From Syntrophomonadaceae bacterium (GTDB taxonomy: Bacteria > Bacillota > Syntrophomonadia > Syntrophomonadales > Syntrophomonadaceae): 8,497 bases of DNA. A program made the position numbers and the translations under genes. Within the stretch, counting starts at the first letter, position 1, and each line of letters begins with the position of its first letter. The stretch is from positions 1 to 8,497 of the forward strand of contig DUSB01000163.1 of NCBI GenBank assembly GCA_012840625.1. The letters are read 5' to 3'. Under the pieces are notes generated by a model, which searched no databases, was not told the origin of the DNA, and worked only from the letters and a program-made list of their open reading frames with translations. This document shows positions 1-5,402 of this stretch, one piece after another.

Positions 1-337
1 GATTAATACGCTGTTTAATGGTCTTGTAATTGGTCAGCATACCTCCCAGCCAGCGCTGGTTTACGTAGTGCATGCCACATCGTTCTGCTTCTTCTTGAAT
101 GGTCTGCTGAGCCTGTTTTTTCGTACCTACGAAAAGGATGTCTTTCCCCTCCGCAGACAGTTCTTTAACAAATTCATAGGCCTCGTCAAATTTCTTTACA
201 GTCTGTTGCAGGTCAATAATGTAAATACCGTTACGCTCCATATAAATATATGGCGCCATCTTGGGATTCCATCTTCTTGTCTGATGTCCAAAATGAACCC
301 CTGCTTCAAGCAGTTGTTTCATTGTTATCACTGACAT
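1..337 (-). CDS. rpsB: 30S ribosomal protein S2, N-terminal 112 codons (3' end beyond the window)
   Basis: Ribosomal protein S2 binds 16S rRNA on the back of the small subunit and joins late in 30S assembly. The visible product begins MSVITMKQLLEAGVHFGHQT and carries RRWNPKM (residues 21-27), an FVGTKKQAQ segment (69-77) and NQRWLGGMLTN (93-103), all hallmarks of bacterial S2. The family is usually about 230-260 residues, so roughly half is present; the reading frame is still open at base 1. The start is ATG at 337-335, preceded by a strong AAGGAGGTG ribosome binding site (352-344) with a 6-nt gap, and the N-terminus matches the usual S2 start. It lies after the fla/che operon terminator and has its own promoter region. 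In Bacillota rpsB is normally followed by tsf. S2 often represses its own synthesis in bacteria; whether that holds here is inference. Identity is certain. Confidence 0.98.
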   Translation of the reverse strand, partial: MSVITMKQLLEAGVHFGHQTRRWNPKMAPYIYMERNGIYIIDLQQTVKKFDEAYEFVKELSAEGKDILFVGTKKQAQQTIQEEAERCGMHYVNQRWLGGMLTNYKTIKQRIN

Positions 338-438
338 CGACAACACCTCCTTATTGTTTTTTCCTCCGCTACATCATCCACCACAGGAACCATAAAATGG
401 CACACCCTGTCGCGTCTGCTAGCGTGTGTAATCACCAC
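338..438 (-). promoter_or_regulatory. rpsB 5' leader with hairpin and possible pseudoknot
   Basis: If the promoter at 444-473 is used, the rpsB message carries a leader of about 100 nt. Seen in the sequence: a hairpin with outer arms ACAGG (410-406) and CCTGT (387-383) enclosing an inner stem CCAT/ATGG (400-397 with 393-390) closed by a TTT loop. The 5-nt internal strand GTGTG (405-401) can pair with CACAC upstream (428-424), which would make a pseudoknot. Two GGAGG elements follow (367-363 and 350-346); the second is the rpsB ribosome binding site. Autoregulatory leaders are common for ribosomal protein operons, but I do not recognise this as a named RNA family; the regulatory role is inference. 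Confidence 0.4.
344..352 (-). promoter_or_regulatory. rpsB ribosome binding site
   Basis: AAGGAGGTG on the minus strand, a near-perfect match to the 16S rRNA anti-Shine-Dalgarno, 6 nt before the rpsB ATG at 337. It fixes the first ATG rather than Met6 as the start. Confidence 0.9.
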
Positions 439-443
439 CTGAT

Positions 444-473
444 AATATAACATATGTTATTACAGCTGTGCAA
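444..473 (-). promoter_or_regulatory. Candidate sigma-A promoter for rpsB (proximal)
   Basis: Minus strand: -35 TTGCAC (473-468), 18-nt spacer, -10 TATATT (449-444; 5 of 6 matches to TATAAT). The -35 matches consensus only in TTG. The predicted start is near 437, giving a leader of about 100 nt. It lies downstream of the fla/che terminator and upstream of rpsB, as expected for an independent ribosomal promoter. Read by eye, no scoring done. Confidence 0.5.
447..460 (-). promoter_or_regulatory. 14-bp perfect palindrome overlapping the proximal rpsB promoter
   Basis: ATAACATATGTTAT reads the same on both strands. It sits in the spacer of the proximal promoter and overlaps the first three bases of its -10 element, which is where a repressor would act. 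The palindrome is AT-rich, so chance is possible; no specific regulator is recognised. Confidence 0.35.
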
Positions 474-512
474 GATAGCTGCCAAAAAAATGCATCAGGA
501 AAGGCTATCCAT

Positions 513-518
513 ATTATA
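513..518 (-). promoter_or_regulatory. Candidate distal rpsB -10 element
   Basis: A perfect TATAAT on the minus strand (518-513) between the operon terminator and the proximal promoter. The hexamer 17 nt upstream (GTAAAA, 541-536) is a poor -35 and there is no TG extension, so this is a weak or regulator-dependent candidate only. Transcription from here would give a leader of about 170 nt. Confidence 0.3.
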
Positions 519-555
519 CCCTTAAATGATCCTTTTTTTACCCGTACCCAGACAT

Positions 556-579
556 AAAAAAAGAGGGGCTATCCCTCTT
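556..579 (-). terminator. Rho-independent terminator of the fla/che operon
   Basis: On the minus strand a perfect 7-bp stem AAGAGGG / CCCTCTT (579-573 with 567-561) closes a 5-nt loop ATAGC. It runs into seven consecutive T (562-556), the first two of which are also the stem end. It begins 22 nt after the stop of the swrB-like gene and lies before the rpsB promoters, marking the end of the operon. Read-through into rpsB is possible but not shown. Confidence 0.9.
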
Positions 580-601
580 CAATTCCGGCAGCAGATACAA
601 T

Positions 602-1213
602 TTACCAAGGCGTTATCTGTTTACGGGTCAGGTTCAAGATTAATTCCACCTCACCCTGTCCTCGCTCCAATAATTGTGCTATGTCCCGTATTGAATACCC
701 CTGTTCATACAGAGTGCGTACCGCAATATAAGGATGGGCTGCTTTGATATCCTCCAAACTGAAACTTTCCTGAGCCTGGTGCTGGAGTCGGTTTGCTGCC
801 GGATAAGCTTCCTCTTGCTCTGTTAAGTAATAGACGGTGGGTTGATCCGGCTGTGTATTATTATGAGAAATACTGGCACTAGGCGCCTGCGGCAAATCAG
901 CCTGCCCTTTATGCCGGGATAGCTGTCCATCATCCTCCAGTACAGCAGCAACAGGCAGGGAGTTCATCCCCTCCCTGAGGGTCATCAACTGCTGAATACT
1001 TTCATCCATATCCTGTATGATGGTTTCCGATACCTGTACCGCATTTTCCATCATGGCTTCTAAATCCTGGCGAACCAGAGAAGCCTCCGATAGGGTATCA
1101 TTAAAAAGCTGCAGGTAGGACTCCATAAAGGCCTTCTGACGGCTCATGGTAAACAAGGCAATAGCTATTAGTAAAGCTGCTATAGAAATAAGTACAGCGG
1201 TAATGGCAGACAC
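602..1213 (-). CDS. SwrB-like membrane-anchored flagellar protein (DUF6115-type C-terminus)
   Basis: A 203-residue protein with one hydrophobic segment at residues 3-23, then a heptad-like acidic stretch at about 24-85 (probable coiled coil), a Pro/Gln-rich low-complexity linker at about 86-150, and a compact C-terminus at about 152-197 containing YSIRDIAQLLERGQGEVELI, which resembles a helix-turn-helix. This layout, and its place after sigD and before rpsB, match B. subtilis SwrB (YlxL), a single-pass protein that promotes flagellar export-apparatus maturation and swarming. The match is by architecture, position and the C-terminal motif; B. subtilis SwrB is shorter (about 167 residues). The start is uncertain: the chosen GTG (1213) has a GGAAGAGG sequence directly against it with no spacer. 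The only upstream alternative seen is CTG at 1234, after an in-frame stop at 1255-1253. The gene starts 17 nt after the 108-residue gene ends and is the last gene before the terminator. Confidence 0.75.
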   Translation of the reverse strand: MSAITAVLISIAALLIAIALFTMSRQKAFMESYLQLFNDTLSEASLVRQDLEAMMENAVQVSETIIQDMDESIQQLMTLREGMNSLPVAAVLEDDGQLSRHKGQADLPQAPSASISHNNTQPDQPTVYYLTEQEEAYPAANRLQHQAQESFSLEDIKAAHPYIAVRTLYEQGYSIRDIAQLLERGQGEVELILNLTRKQITPW

Positions 1214-1221
1214 CCTCTTCC
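1214..1221 (-). promoter_or_regulatory. Abnormally placed ribosome binding site at the swrB-like start
   Basis: GGAAGAGG (1221-1214) abuts the GTG start with no spacer, too close for normal initiation. Either the start is elsewhere (CTG at 1234, or a rare ATT codon at 1204, about 9 nt downstream of this site), or translation depends on coupling to the upstream gene, whose stop is at 1233-1231. Confidence 0.4.
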
Positions 1222-1230
1222 AGGCATTTT

Positions 1231-1557
1231 TCAGGCCAGGATATCCAGATTGCTACCACGGTTTTTATCGACAAAATCCTTCCCAGTGCCTTCCGGATCC
1301 TTCTCCCGATTACTATTTCGACCTTGCATCTTATTTTTCTTCTTTTGTTCCTCTTTCTCCTGCTTTTCATGCACTATTTTTTTCTCGCTGCGCAGTGCTG
1401 CGTTTACGGTTTTAGTATTACGAGCGGTTTGTTCCTGAATCTGATGCATGAATTCCTGTTGCCGTGCCTGTTGATCCTGCTGCTGAGCCGCCTGAACCCT
1501 GGCTACCTCACCTGCTTTTTGTACTACCACCTGCATATCCATACTTCGAATTGTCAT
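1231..1557 (-). CDS. Small charged uncharacterised protein in the sigD-fapA-swrB cluster
   Basis: A 108-residue protein with no signal peptide or membrane segment. Residues 1-22 (MTIRSMDMQVVVQKAGEVAR and the next two) look like an ordered, possibly conserved N-terminus. Residues 23-75 are rich in Gln, Glu, Arg and Lys with coiled-coil character, residues 76-100 are Lys/Asn/Asp-rich and probably disordered, and the end is a short GSNLDILA tail. The start ATG (1557) has a strong AGGAGG ribosome binding site 8 nt upstream, and the gene sits 29 nt after fapA and 17 nt before the swrB-like gene, so it is a real co-transcribed gene. I recall similar small proteins at this place in other clostridial fla/che operons, but cannot name a family. 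A flagellum-related role is inferred from position only. Confidence 0.8.
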   Translation of the reverse strand: MTIRSMDMQVVVQKAGEVARVQAAQQQDQQARQQEFMHQIQEQTARNTKTVNAALRSEKKIVHEKQEKEEQKKKNKMQGRNSNREKDPEGTGKDFVDKNRGSNLDILA

Positions 1558-1586
1558 CGCTGCTCCCTCCTTTTGGAAGCCATCGA

Positions 1587-2978
1587 TTACAGGGAAGCAA
1601 GTTTTACTTCACCTTCTTCCAGTACAAACTGCGAAAATTTAATCGGGTCATTGATTATATAAATGGCGGAACCTATACTAATCCTTACCCCAGGGTAAGC
1701 TACCTCTAAAGCACGAACCCGTGCGGATTTAGCTTTATTGAATTCCTCCTCCAGAGCCAGTATTCTTTCTTCACCTTCTTTATATTCCTGCTTTACTTTT
1801 TTATATTCATCCAGCATTTTAATTAAGGCCATGCGCTTTTTGCTTGACATTTCCTGAGGGGAAATGCCAGCACGCTGCAGACTTTTCAGATTGGTATTCA
1901 AGGTATCCAAACGCTTTTTTTGCTGGGTGCGCTGTTTCATAAGGATTCGATATTCTTCACGGTAATAGGGGTTAACCCCTACTTCGATAACCGTTTGCGT
2001 AGCCAGCTGCGATCCTAATATCTTGGCCTCCACCAGCTGTGAGGCCTGAATAAGCCCACCTACAATCGTGGCTCTGCGGTCTGAAACAATAACACTGTTG
2101 CCTGCTCTGACATTTGATTGCATAACAGCTTCTCTTACCCGAATATCTTTACCGGCCTCCAAGTGTGAGTTTTCAACAAACCGGGCCATAATAGAGCCGC
2201 CAGCTTTAACGCTATTTTTCGCAACAGCCTGTATTCCGCCACGAACCATGATATCCCCTGCAGCCACAACCTCAGCGGCTTCAATAAAGCCCATAATTTC
2301 AATATCCCCACCGGCCTTAACCGAAAAGCCGCTGGTCACATTGCCATGAATAATGACATTACCTACAAAATCGATATTGCCAGAGGAAAAGTCTACATCA
2401 CCATTGAGTTCAAAAATAGGCTCCACACTGATTTTACCGTTTTGTAATTTAGCATGCCCATCAATAACAGCAAAAAGAAGGGTGTTTTCCTCATTGGCTA
2501 CCGTATTTTTGCCTCTTGGCAAGGGGATATCCCGACCACTGCGGGGTATAATCTCTTTGCCGGTTACATCAATACCCTTTATCCCTTCTACCGGGGGAAT
2601 CCTCTCAGCCAGAGCCTGCCCCCGGGATACGTTATGTATTAATCCCAGATTATAATAATCTGCCTGCCCTTTTTCATTAATTTGGGGGATCAGACGAACA
2701 TCCTTAATGGGTACCAGAAACTTCAGCTGGGCATCCTCACCATCCTTGGCTGGTTTTCCCCGGGCAATAACAAACTGTTTTTCCCAGTTTTCCTCCCTGA
2801 CCGCTTCTCGAACCATCTTCTCATCCAAACCATATGAAATCTTATAATCCTGAATAAGCTGCATGGCTTTTTCAAATGTACAGGGCTCTCCTTCACCACT
2901 GGGGGGAACCACTTCCAGGTAAGCAGTTAAACGATCACGCTCGATGTAAACCTTTGCCATGCCATCTATATCAGCCAA
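1587..2978 (-). CDS. fapA: FapA-like DUF342 protein (flagellar assembly protein A family)
   Basis: A 463-residue cytoplasmic-looking protein. An N-terminal alpha/beta region (about 1-110) is followed by the DUF342 core: KGIDVTGKEI near 134-143, NGDVDFSSGNIDFVGNVIIH (192-211), then repeated short turns of the GGDI / AGKDI / AGNSV kind from about 222 to 330, typical of a right-handed beta-helix. After IEVGVNP comes a charged coiled coil (about 340-420) and a short beta C-terminus (about 430-463). In Vibrio vulnificus FapA affects polar flagellar assembly and binds the sugar PTS protein EIIA-Glc; in Bacillota its role is little studied. The start is TTG at 2978, 22 nt after the sigD stop, with a G-rich weak ribosome binding site (GGGGGAAG) just upstream. 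The next candidate, ATG at 2960 (Met7), has no ribosome binding site. Family assignment is strong; function here is inferred from sigD and che neighbours. Confidence 0.9.
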   Translation of the reverse strand: MADIDGMAKVYIERDRLTAYLEVVPPSGEGEPCTFEKAMQLIQDYKISYGLDEKMVREAVREENWEKQFVIARGKPAKDGEDAQLKFLVPIKDVRLIPQINEKGQADYYNLGLIHNVSRGQALAERIPPVEGIKGIDVTGKEIIPRSGRDIPLPRGKNTVANEENTLLFAVIDGHAKLQNGKISVEPIFELNGDVDFSSGNIDFVGNVIIHGNVTSGFSVKAGGDIEIMGFIEAAEVVAAGDIMVRGGIQAVAKNSVKAGGSIMARFVENSHLEAGKDIRVREAVMQSNVRAGNSVIVSDRRATIVGGLIQASQLVEAKILGSQLATQTVIEVGVNPYYREEYRILMKQRTQQKKRLDTLNTNLKSLQRAGISPQEMSSKKRMALIKMLDEYKKVKQEYKEGEERILALEEEFNKAKSARVRALEVAYPGVRISIGSAIYIINDPIKFSQFVLEEGEVKLASL

Positions 2979-3000
2979 GACACTTCCCCCATTCCTCAGA

Positions 3001-3774
3001 CTATAACAGAAGGTGTTTTTTCTTACTTAAACTCCCTCGCAGCCTTAATATTGATTTAGTGTGCAGCTGTGATATTCTTGATTCTGATAAGCCGAGTACT
3101 GCCCCAATTTCTTTCAGGGTCAGACCCTCATAGTAATACAGGTATATTACAATCTTTTCTTTTTCTGGTAATTTATTTATAGTTTCTGCCAGCAGCTGCT
3201 TGACATCGGAAAATTCAACCACATCAAGGGCGTCCGTCGTATTTTCATCCTCCAGCATATCAATAATGCGCTTTTTTTTATCAGCTGGATCATCACTATT
3301 TATAAAATCATCTAAGGATATTATCGTTGTTGCCGCCAGATCTCTTAAGAGCTTAGATAATTCCTCTTCATCTATGCCTAATTCTGCCGCTATTTCCTTA
3401 TCACTGGCAGGACGCTCCAGCTTCATTTCCAGATAGGCGTAAGTTTTTTCCAATTCTTTACCTTTTTGCCGCAAGGATACCGGCACCCAATCCATAGAGC
3501 GCAGACCATCAATCATTGACCCTCGAATACGTGTAATAGCATAGGTTTCAAATTTAATATTGCGCTTATGATCATATTTCTCAATGGCATCCATAAGTCC
3601 TTCTATGCCATAGGATATTAATTCATCCACTTCCACCACACTGGAAAGATTTATGGCCAGACGATTGGCTACATATTTCACCATAGGTGCATAATGAAGG
3701 ATCAATTCCTCGCGAGCCTGGCTGTCTTTTTTTTCTTTGTAGAGATCCCATAGCTTGCCTGTATGATCGGTCAT
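3001..3774 (-). CDS. sigD: Flagellar RNA polymerase sigma factor, SigD/FliA/WhiG family
   Basis: A 257-residue group 3 sigma-70 factor that directs RNA polymerase to late flagellar, chemotaxis and autolysin promoters and is usually held by the anti-sigma factor FlgM until the hook is complete. Visible regions: 2.1-2.2 at about 25-68 (HYAPMVKYVANRLA, DELISYGIEGLMDAIEKYD); 2.3-2.4 at about 75-98 with the diagnostic GSMIDGLRSMDWVP; region 3 at about 103-150 (RQKGKELEK, RPASDKEIAAELGI); and region 4 at about 202-247 with helix-turn-helix LTLKEIGAVLGLSESRISQL. Length and all regions are complete. The start ATG (3774) shares one base with the cheD stop (TAATG), implying translational coupling; a loose GGGGAG lies upstream inside cheD. 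It follows cheD as in B. subtilis. I saw no convincing sigma-D type promoter directly upstream. Confidence 0.97.
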   Translation of the reverse strand: MTDHTGKLWDLYKEKKDSQAREELILHYAPMVKYVANRLAINLSSVVEVDELISYGIEGLMDAIEKYDHKRNIKFETYAITRIRGSMIDGLRSMDWVPVSLRQKGKELEKTYAYLEMKLERPASDKEIAAELGIDEEELSKLLRDLAATTIISLDDFINSDDPADKKKRIIDMLEDENTTDALDVVEFSDVKQLLAETINKLPEKEKIVIYLYYYEGLTLKEIGAVLGLSESRISQLHTKSILRLRGSLSKKKHLLL

Positions 3775-4259
3775 TAAATAACCCGCTCCCCATGCCCAAT
3801 GGTTCGAATAAATAATTCCCCTGTTTCAGCATCAAAGGTAATGGTTCGTCCATAATTGCCGCCGACATCACTGGCCAGAAGCCGTATTCCTTGTTGCTTC
3901 AAGTTTTCCTTTACCGCTATAGCATTACGCTCACCTATTTTTAGAATGTCACTTTCGCCTGAGAATTTAAACATCTGTGCGCCGCCCGCAATTTTAGCTA
4001 CCAGAGCATTGGTCCTGGCACCCTGCTTTTTCATCTCCTGCAGCAGGTCTTCAATGGCTGTATCCGCAAACTTGGCCCGGTTTTGTACGCTTTTAGCCTG
4101 CGTACTGGAAGGCAGCATAATATGAGCCAAGCCAGCTATTTTGCTTTTCTTATCCAAAACACAAATACCAATACATGAACCAAGTCCAGCTGTCATTAGC
4201 TTATCAGGGGCTGAAGCAATTTTAAAATCTGCCATGCCTACCTGTATGATTTTTCCCAT
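3774..4259 (-). CDS. cheD: Chemoreceptor glutamine deamidase CheD
   Basis: CheD converts specific receptor glutamines to glutamate and also binds CheC, stimulating its CheY-P phosphatase activity. The 161-residue product is the usual length. The catalytic triad is visible with the spacing known from Thermotoga CheD: Thr23, Cys29 (in LGSCIGICV) and His46 (in GLAHIMLP). The IAGGAQMF and IGERNAIAV segments in the middle and DVGGNYGRTITFD near 130-142 are also typical of the family, so the enzyme looks active. The ATG start (4259) directly follows the cheC stop (TGAATG), with a GGGGTGA ribosome binding site inside the end of cheC, so the two are probably translated together. Its end overlaps sigD by one base. 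Confidence 0.97.
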   Translation of the reverse strand: MGKIIQVGMADFKIASAPDKLMTAGLGSCIGICVLDKKSKIAGLAHIMLPSSTQAKSVQNRAKFADTAIEDLLQEMKKQGARTNALVAKIAGGAQMFKFSGESDILKIGERNAIAVKENLKQQGIRLLASDVGGNYGRTITFDAETGELFIRTIGHGERVI

Positions 4260-4886
4260 TCAGACATTCACCCCAAGCGCAGATAATATGATATCAAGTG
4301 AACCGGGCTCAGGCAGAAGGAAAAAATGCCCCATCACATCCTGCCCCTCTTTATGAAATTCTGTTTCTAAAACCAGCACATGATCAGCCACGGCACCAAA
4401 TACAGCCAGAACACTGTCCAGCAAAGCACCAGCCATATCCATACCTATTGCTGGAACTGAAGGTATAAAATTCAGCTGGGTAAACATTGATAAGGCGTTA
4501 AGATAGGTGGCAGAAATAATATTACCTACTTCCGCCATAGCCGATATCTCCATATCCTCCATATTATCAGGCGTAGTAGAGCCAAAGGTCCTGCCCATCA
4601 GCATATCTACCAGCAGACATGCCTGTTGAATCGGCATCATAAACAAGATGCTGCAGGGGGCTGATCCCTCCACACACAGATAAATGCCCACCACGTGTGT
4701 ACCAGCACCACCCACCAGATTGGAAACCTCTGCAAAAGGTAGTATGTTGACTTCTGGTACGCTCATATCAATTTTATCATTAATCATCTGCGCCAGGGCG
4801 GTAGCGGCATTTCCTGCCCCTATGTTACCTATTTCTTTTAAGGCATCAATCTGCATACCAGAGAGCTCATTAAAGTCATATACCAT
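4260..4886 (-). CDS. cheC: CheY-P phosphatase CheC
   Basis: CheC dephosphorylates CheY-P and takes part in adaptation through its interaction with CheD. The 208-residue protein has both phosphatase signatures of the D/S-x3-E-x2-N type: Asp14/Glu18/Asn21 (DALKEIGNIGAGNAATAL) and Ser115/Glu119/Asn122 (SAMAEVGNIISATYLNAL). Both pairs of catalytic Glu and Asn are intact, as in the active two-site CheC proteins, unlike single-site relatives such as CheX. FliY would carry an extra C-terminal FliN domain, which is absent. The start ATG (4886) has an AGAGGTGG ribosome binding site and lies 23 nt after the cheW stop; the stop abuts the cheD start. Confidence 0.97.
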   Translation of the reverse strand: MVYDFNELSGMQIDALKEIGNIGAGNAATALAQMINDKIDMSVPEVNILPFAEVSNLVGGAGTHVVGIYLCVEGSAPCSILFMMPIQQACLLVDMLMGRTFGSTTPDNMEDMEISAMAEVGNIISATYLNALSMFTQLNFIPSVPAIGMDMAGALLDSVLAVFGAVADHVLVLETEFHKEGQDVMGHFFLLPEPGSLDIILSALGVNV

Positions 4887-4909
4887 TTATCTTCCACCTC
4901 TCTGTCTGC

Positions 4910-5386
4910 CTACAGGCTTTCTATGCCCAGCAGCCGCTTAACATTGAGTAAAATCAGTAAACGATCGTCAACCTTGGCAATTCCTTCAATAAAATTTGAA
5001 TCCATAGCACTATAAACTCGTTCACTCGCTTCAATTTGACTGCGGTTCAAATAAAGGACTTCTGACACCCGATCCACAATAATTCCTGCTTTCACTTCAT
5101 CAAACTGAAAAACGATAATCCGCTGCTCATCGTCATCCTCCAAGGCTTCCAGATCAAAACGTCGATGTAGGTTTATAATCGGGATAATATTTCCCCGCAA
5201 ATTGATTACGCCGTCAATATTAACATCAGCCCGCGGTACCCGGGTAATATTCAGCAGCCGGTTTATTTCCAGTACATCAAGAATATTGACCGCATATTCT
5301 TCCTGGCCCAGCTGAAAAGCCACCACCTGAATCTGCTCCTCCAGTTCATAACTGCGTTTCTGATTTATTTGTGTGGATTCATCCAT
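4910..5386 (-). CDS. cheW: Chemotaxis adaptor protein CheW
   Basis: CheW links membrane chemoreceptors to the P5 domain of CheA in signalling arrays. The 158-residue product is a single CheW domain (about 18-155) with IQVVAFQLGQEEYAVNI at its start, the conserved VINLRGNIIPIINLHRRF at 60-77, and GIIVDRVSEVL at 101-111. An in-frame ATG at 5401 would add five residues, but GGAGGTGA (5399-5392) lies inside that extension and is placed 5 nt before the ATG at 5386, so 5386 is the likely true start. The gene begins 16 nt after the cheA stop and ends 23 nt before cheC, so it is co-transcribed with both. Confidence 0.97.
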   Translation of the reverse strand: MDESTQINQKRSYELEEQIQVVAFQLGQEEYAVNILDVLEINRLLNITRVPRADVNIDGVINLRGNIIPIINLHRRFDLEALEDDDEQRIIVFQFDEVKAGIIVDRVSEVLYLNRSQIEASERVYSAMDSNFIEGIAKVDDRLLILLNVKRLLGIESL

Positions 5387-5391
5387 TCCTT

Positions 5392-5399
5392 TCACCTCC
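5392..5399 (-). promoter_or_regulatory. cheW ribosome binding site deciding the start
   Basis: GGAGGTGA on the minus strand lies 5 nt before ATG 5386-5384 and directly after the A of the upstream in-frame ATG at 5401. It therefore supports the shorter CheW beginning MDESTQ. Confidence 0.85.
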
Positions 5400-5402
5400 A
5401 TA

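Noticed and set aside
474..510. Inverted repeat GATAGC / GCTATC upstream of rpsB.
   Set aside because: Only 6 bp with a 24-nt gap; one arm overlaps the predicted distal transcription start and no T-run follows, so it is neither a terminator nor a convincing RNA hairpin.
504..514. An 11-base match (ATATGGATAGC on the minus strand) shared with the cheB-cheA gap at 7456-7466.
   Set aside because: A few 11-base repeats are expected by chance in 8.5 kb, and the two contexts share nothing else.
1101..1370. A minus-strand frame of 89 codons bridging the 108-residue gene and the swrB-like gene.
   Set aside because: It overlaps both in another frame, and the two flanking genes have better start signals or family evidence.
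2068..2655. Plus-strand open frames of 93 and 100 codons opposite the fapA-like gene.
   Set aside because: They are mirror frames of a well-supported gene, with compositions unlike real proteins and no ribosome binding sites of note.
4540..4547. GCCGATAT on the plus strand, identical to the -10 of a sigma-D promoter.
   Set aside because: It lies antisense within cheC, and there is no TAAA about 15 nt upstream; no plus-strand gene follows it.
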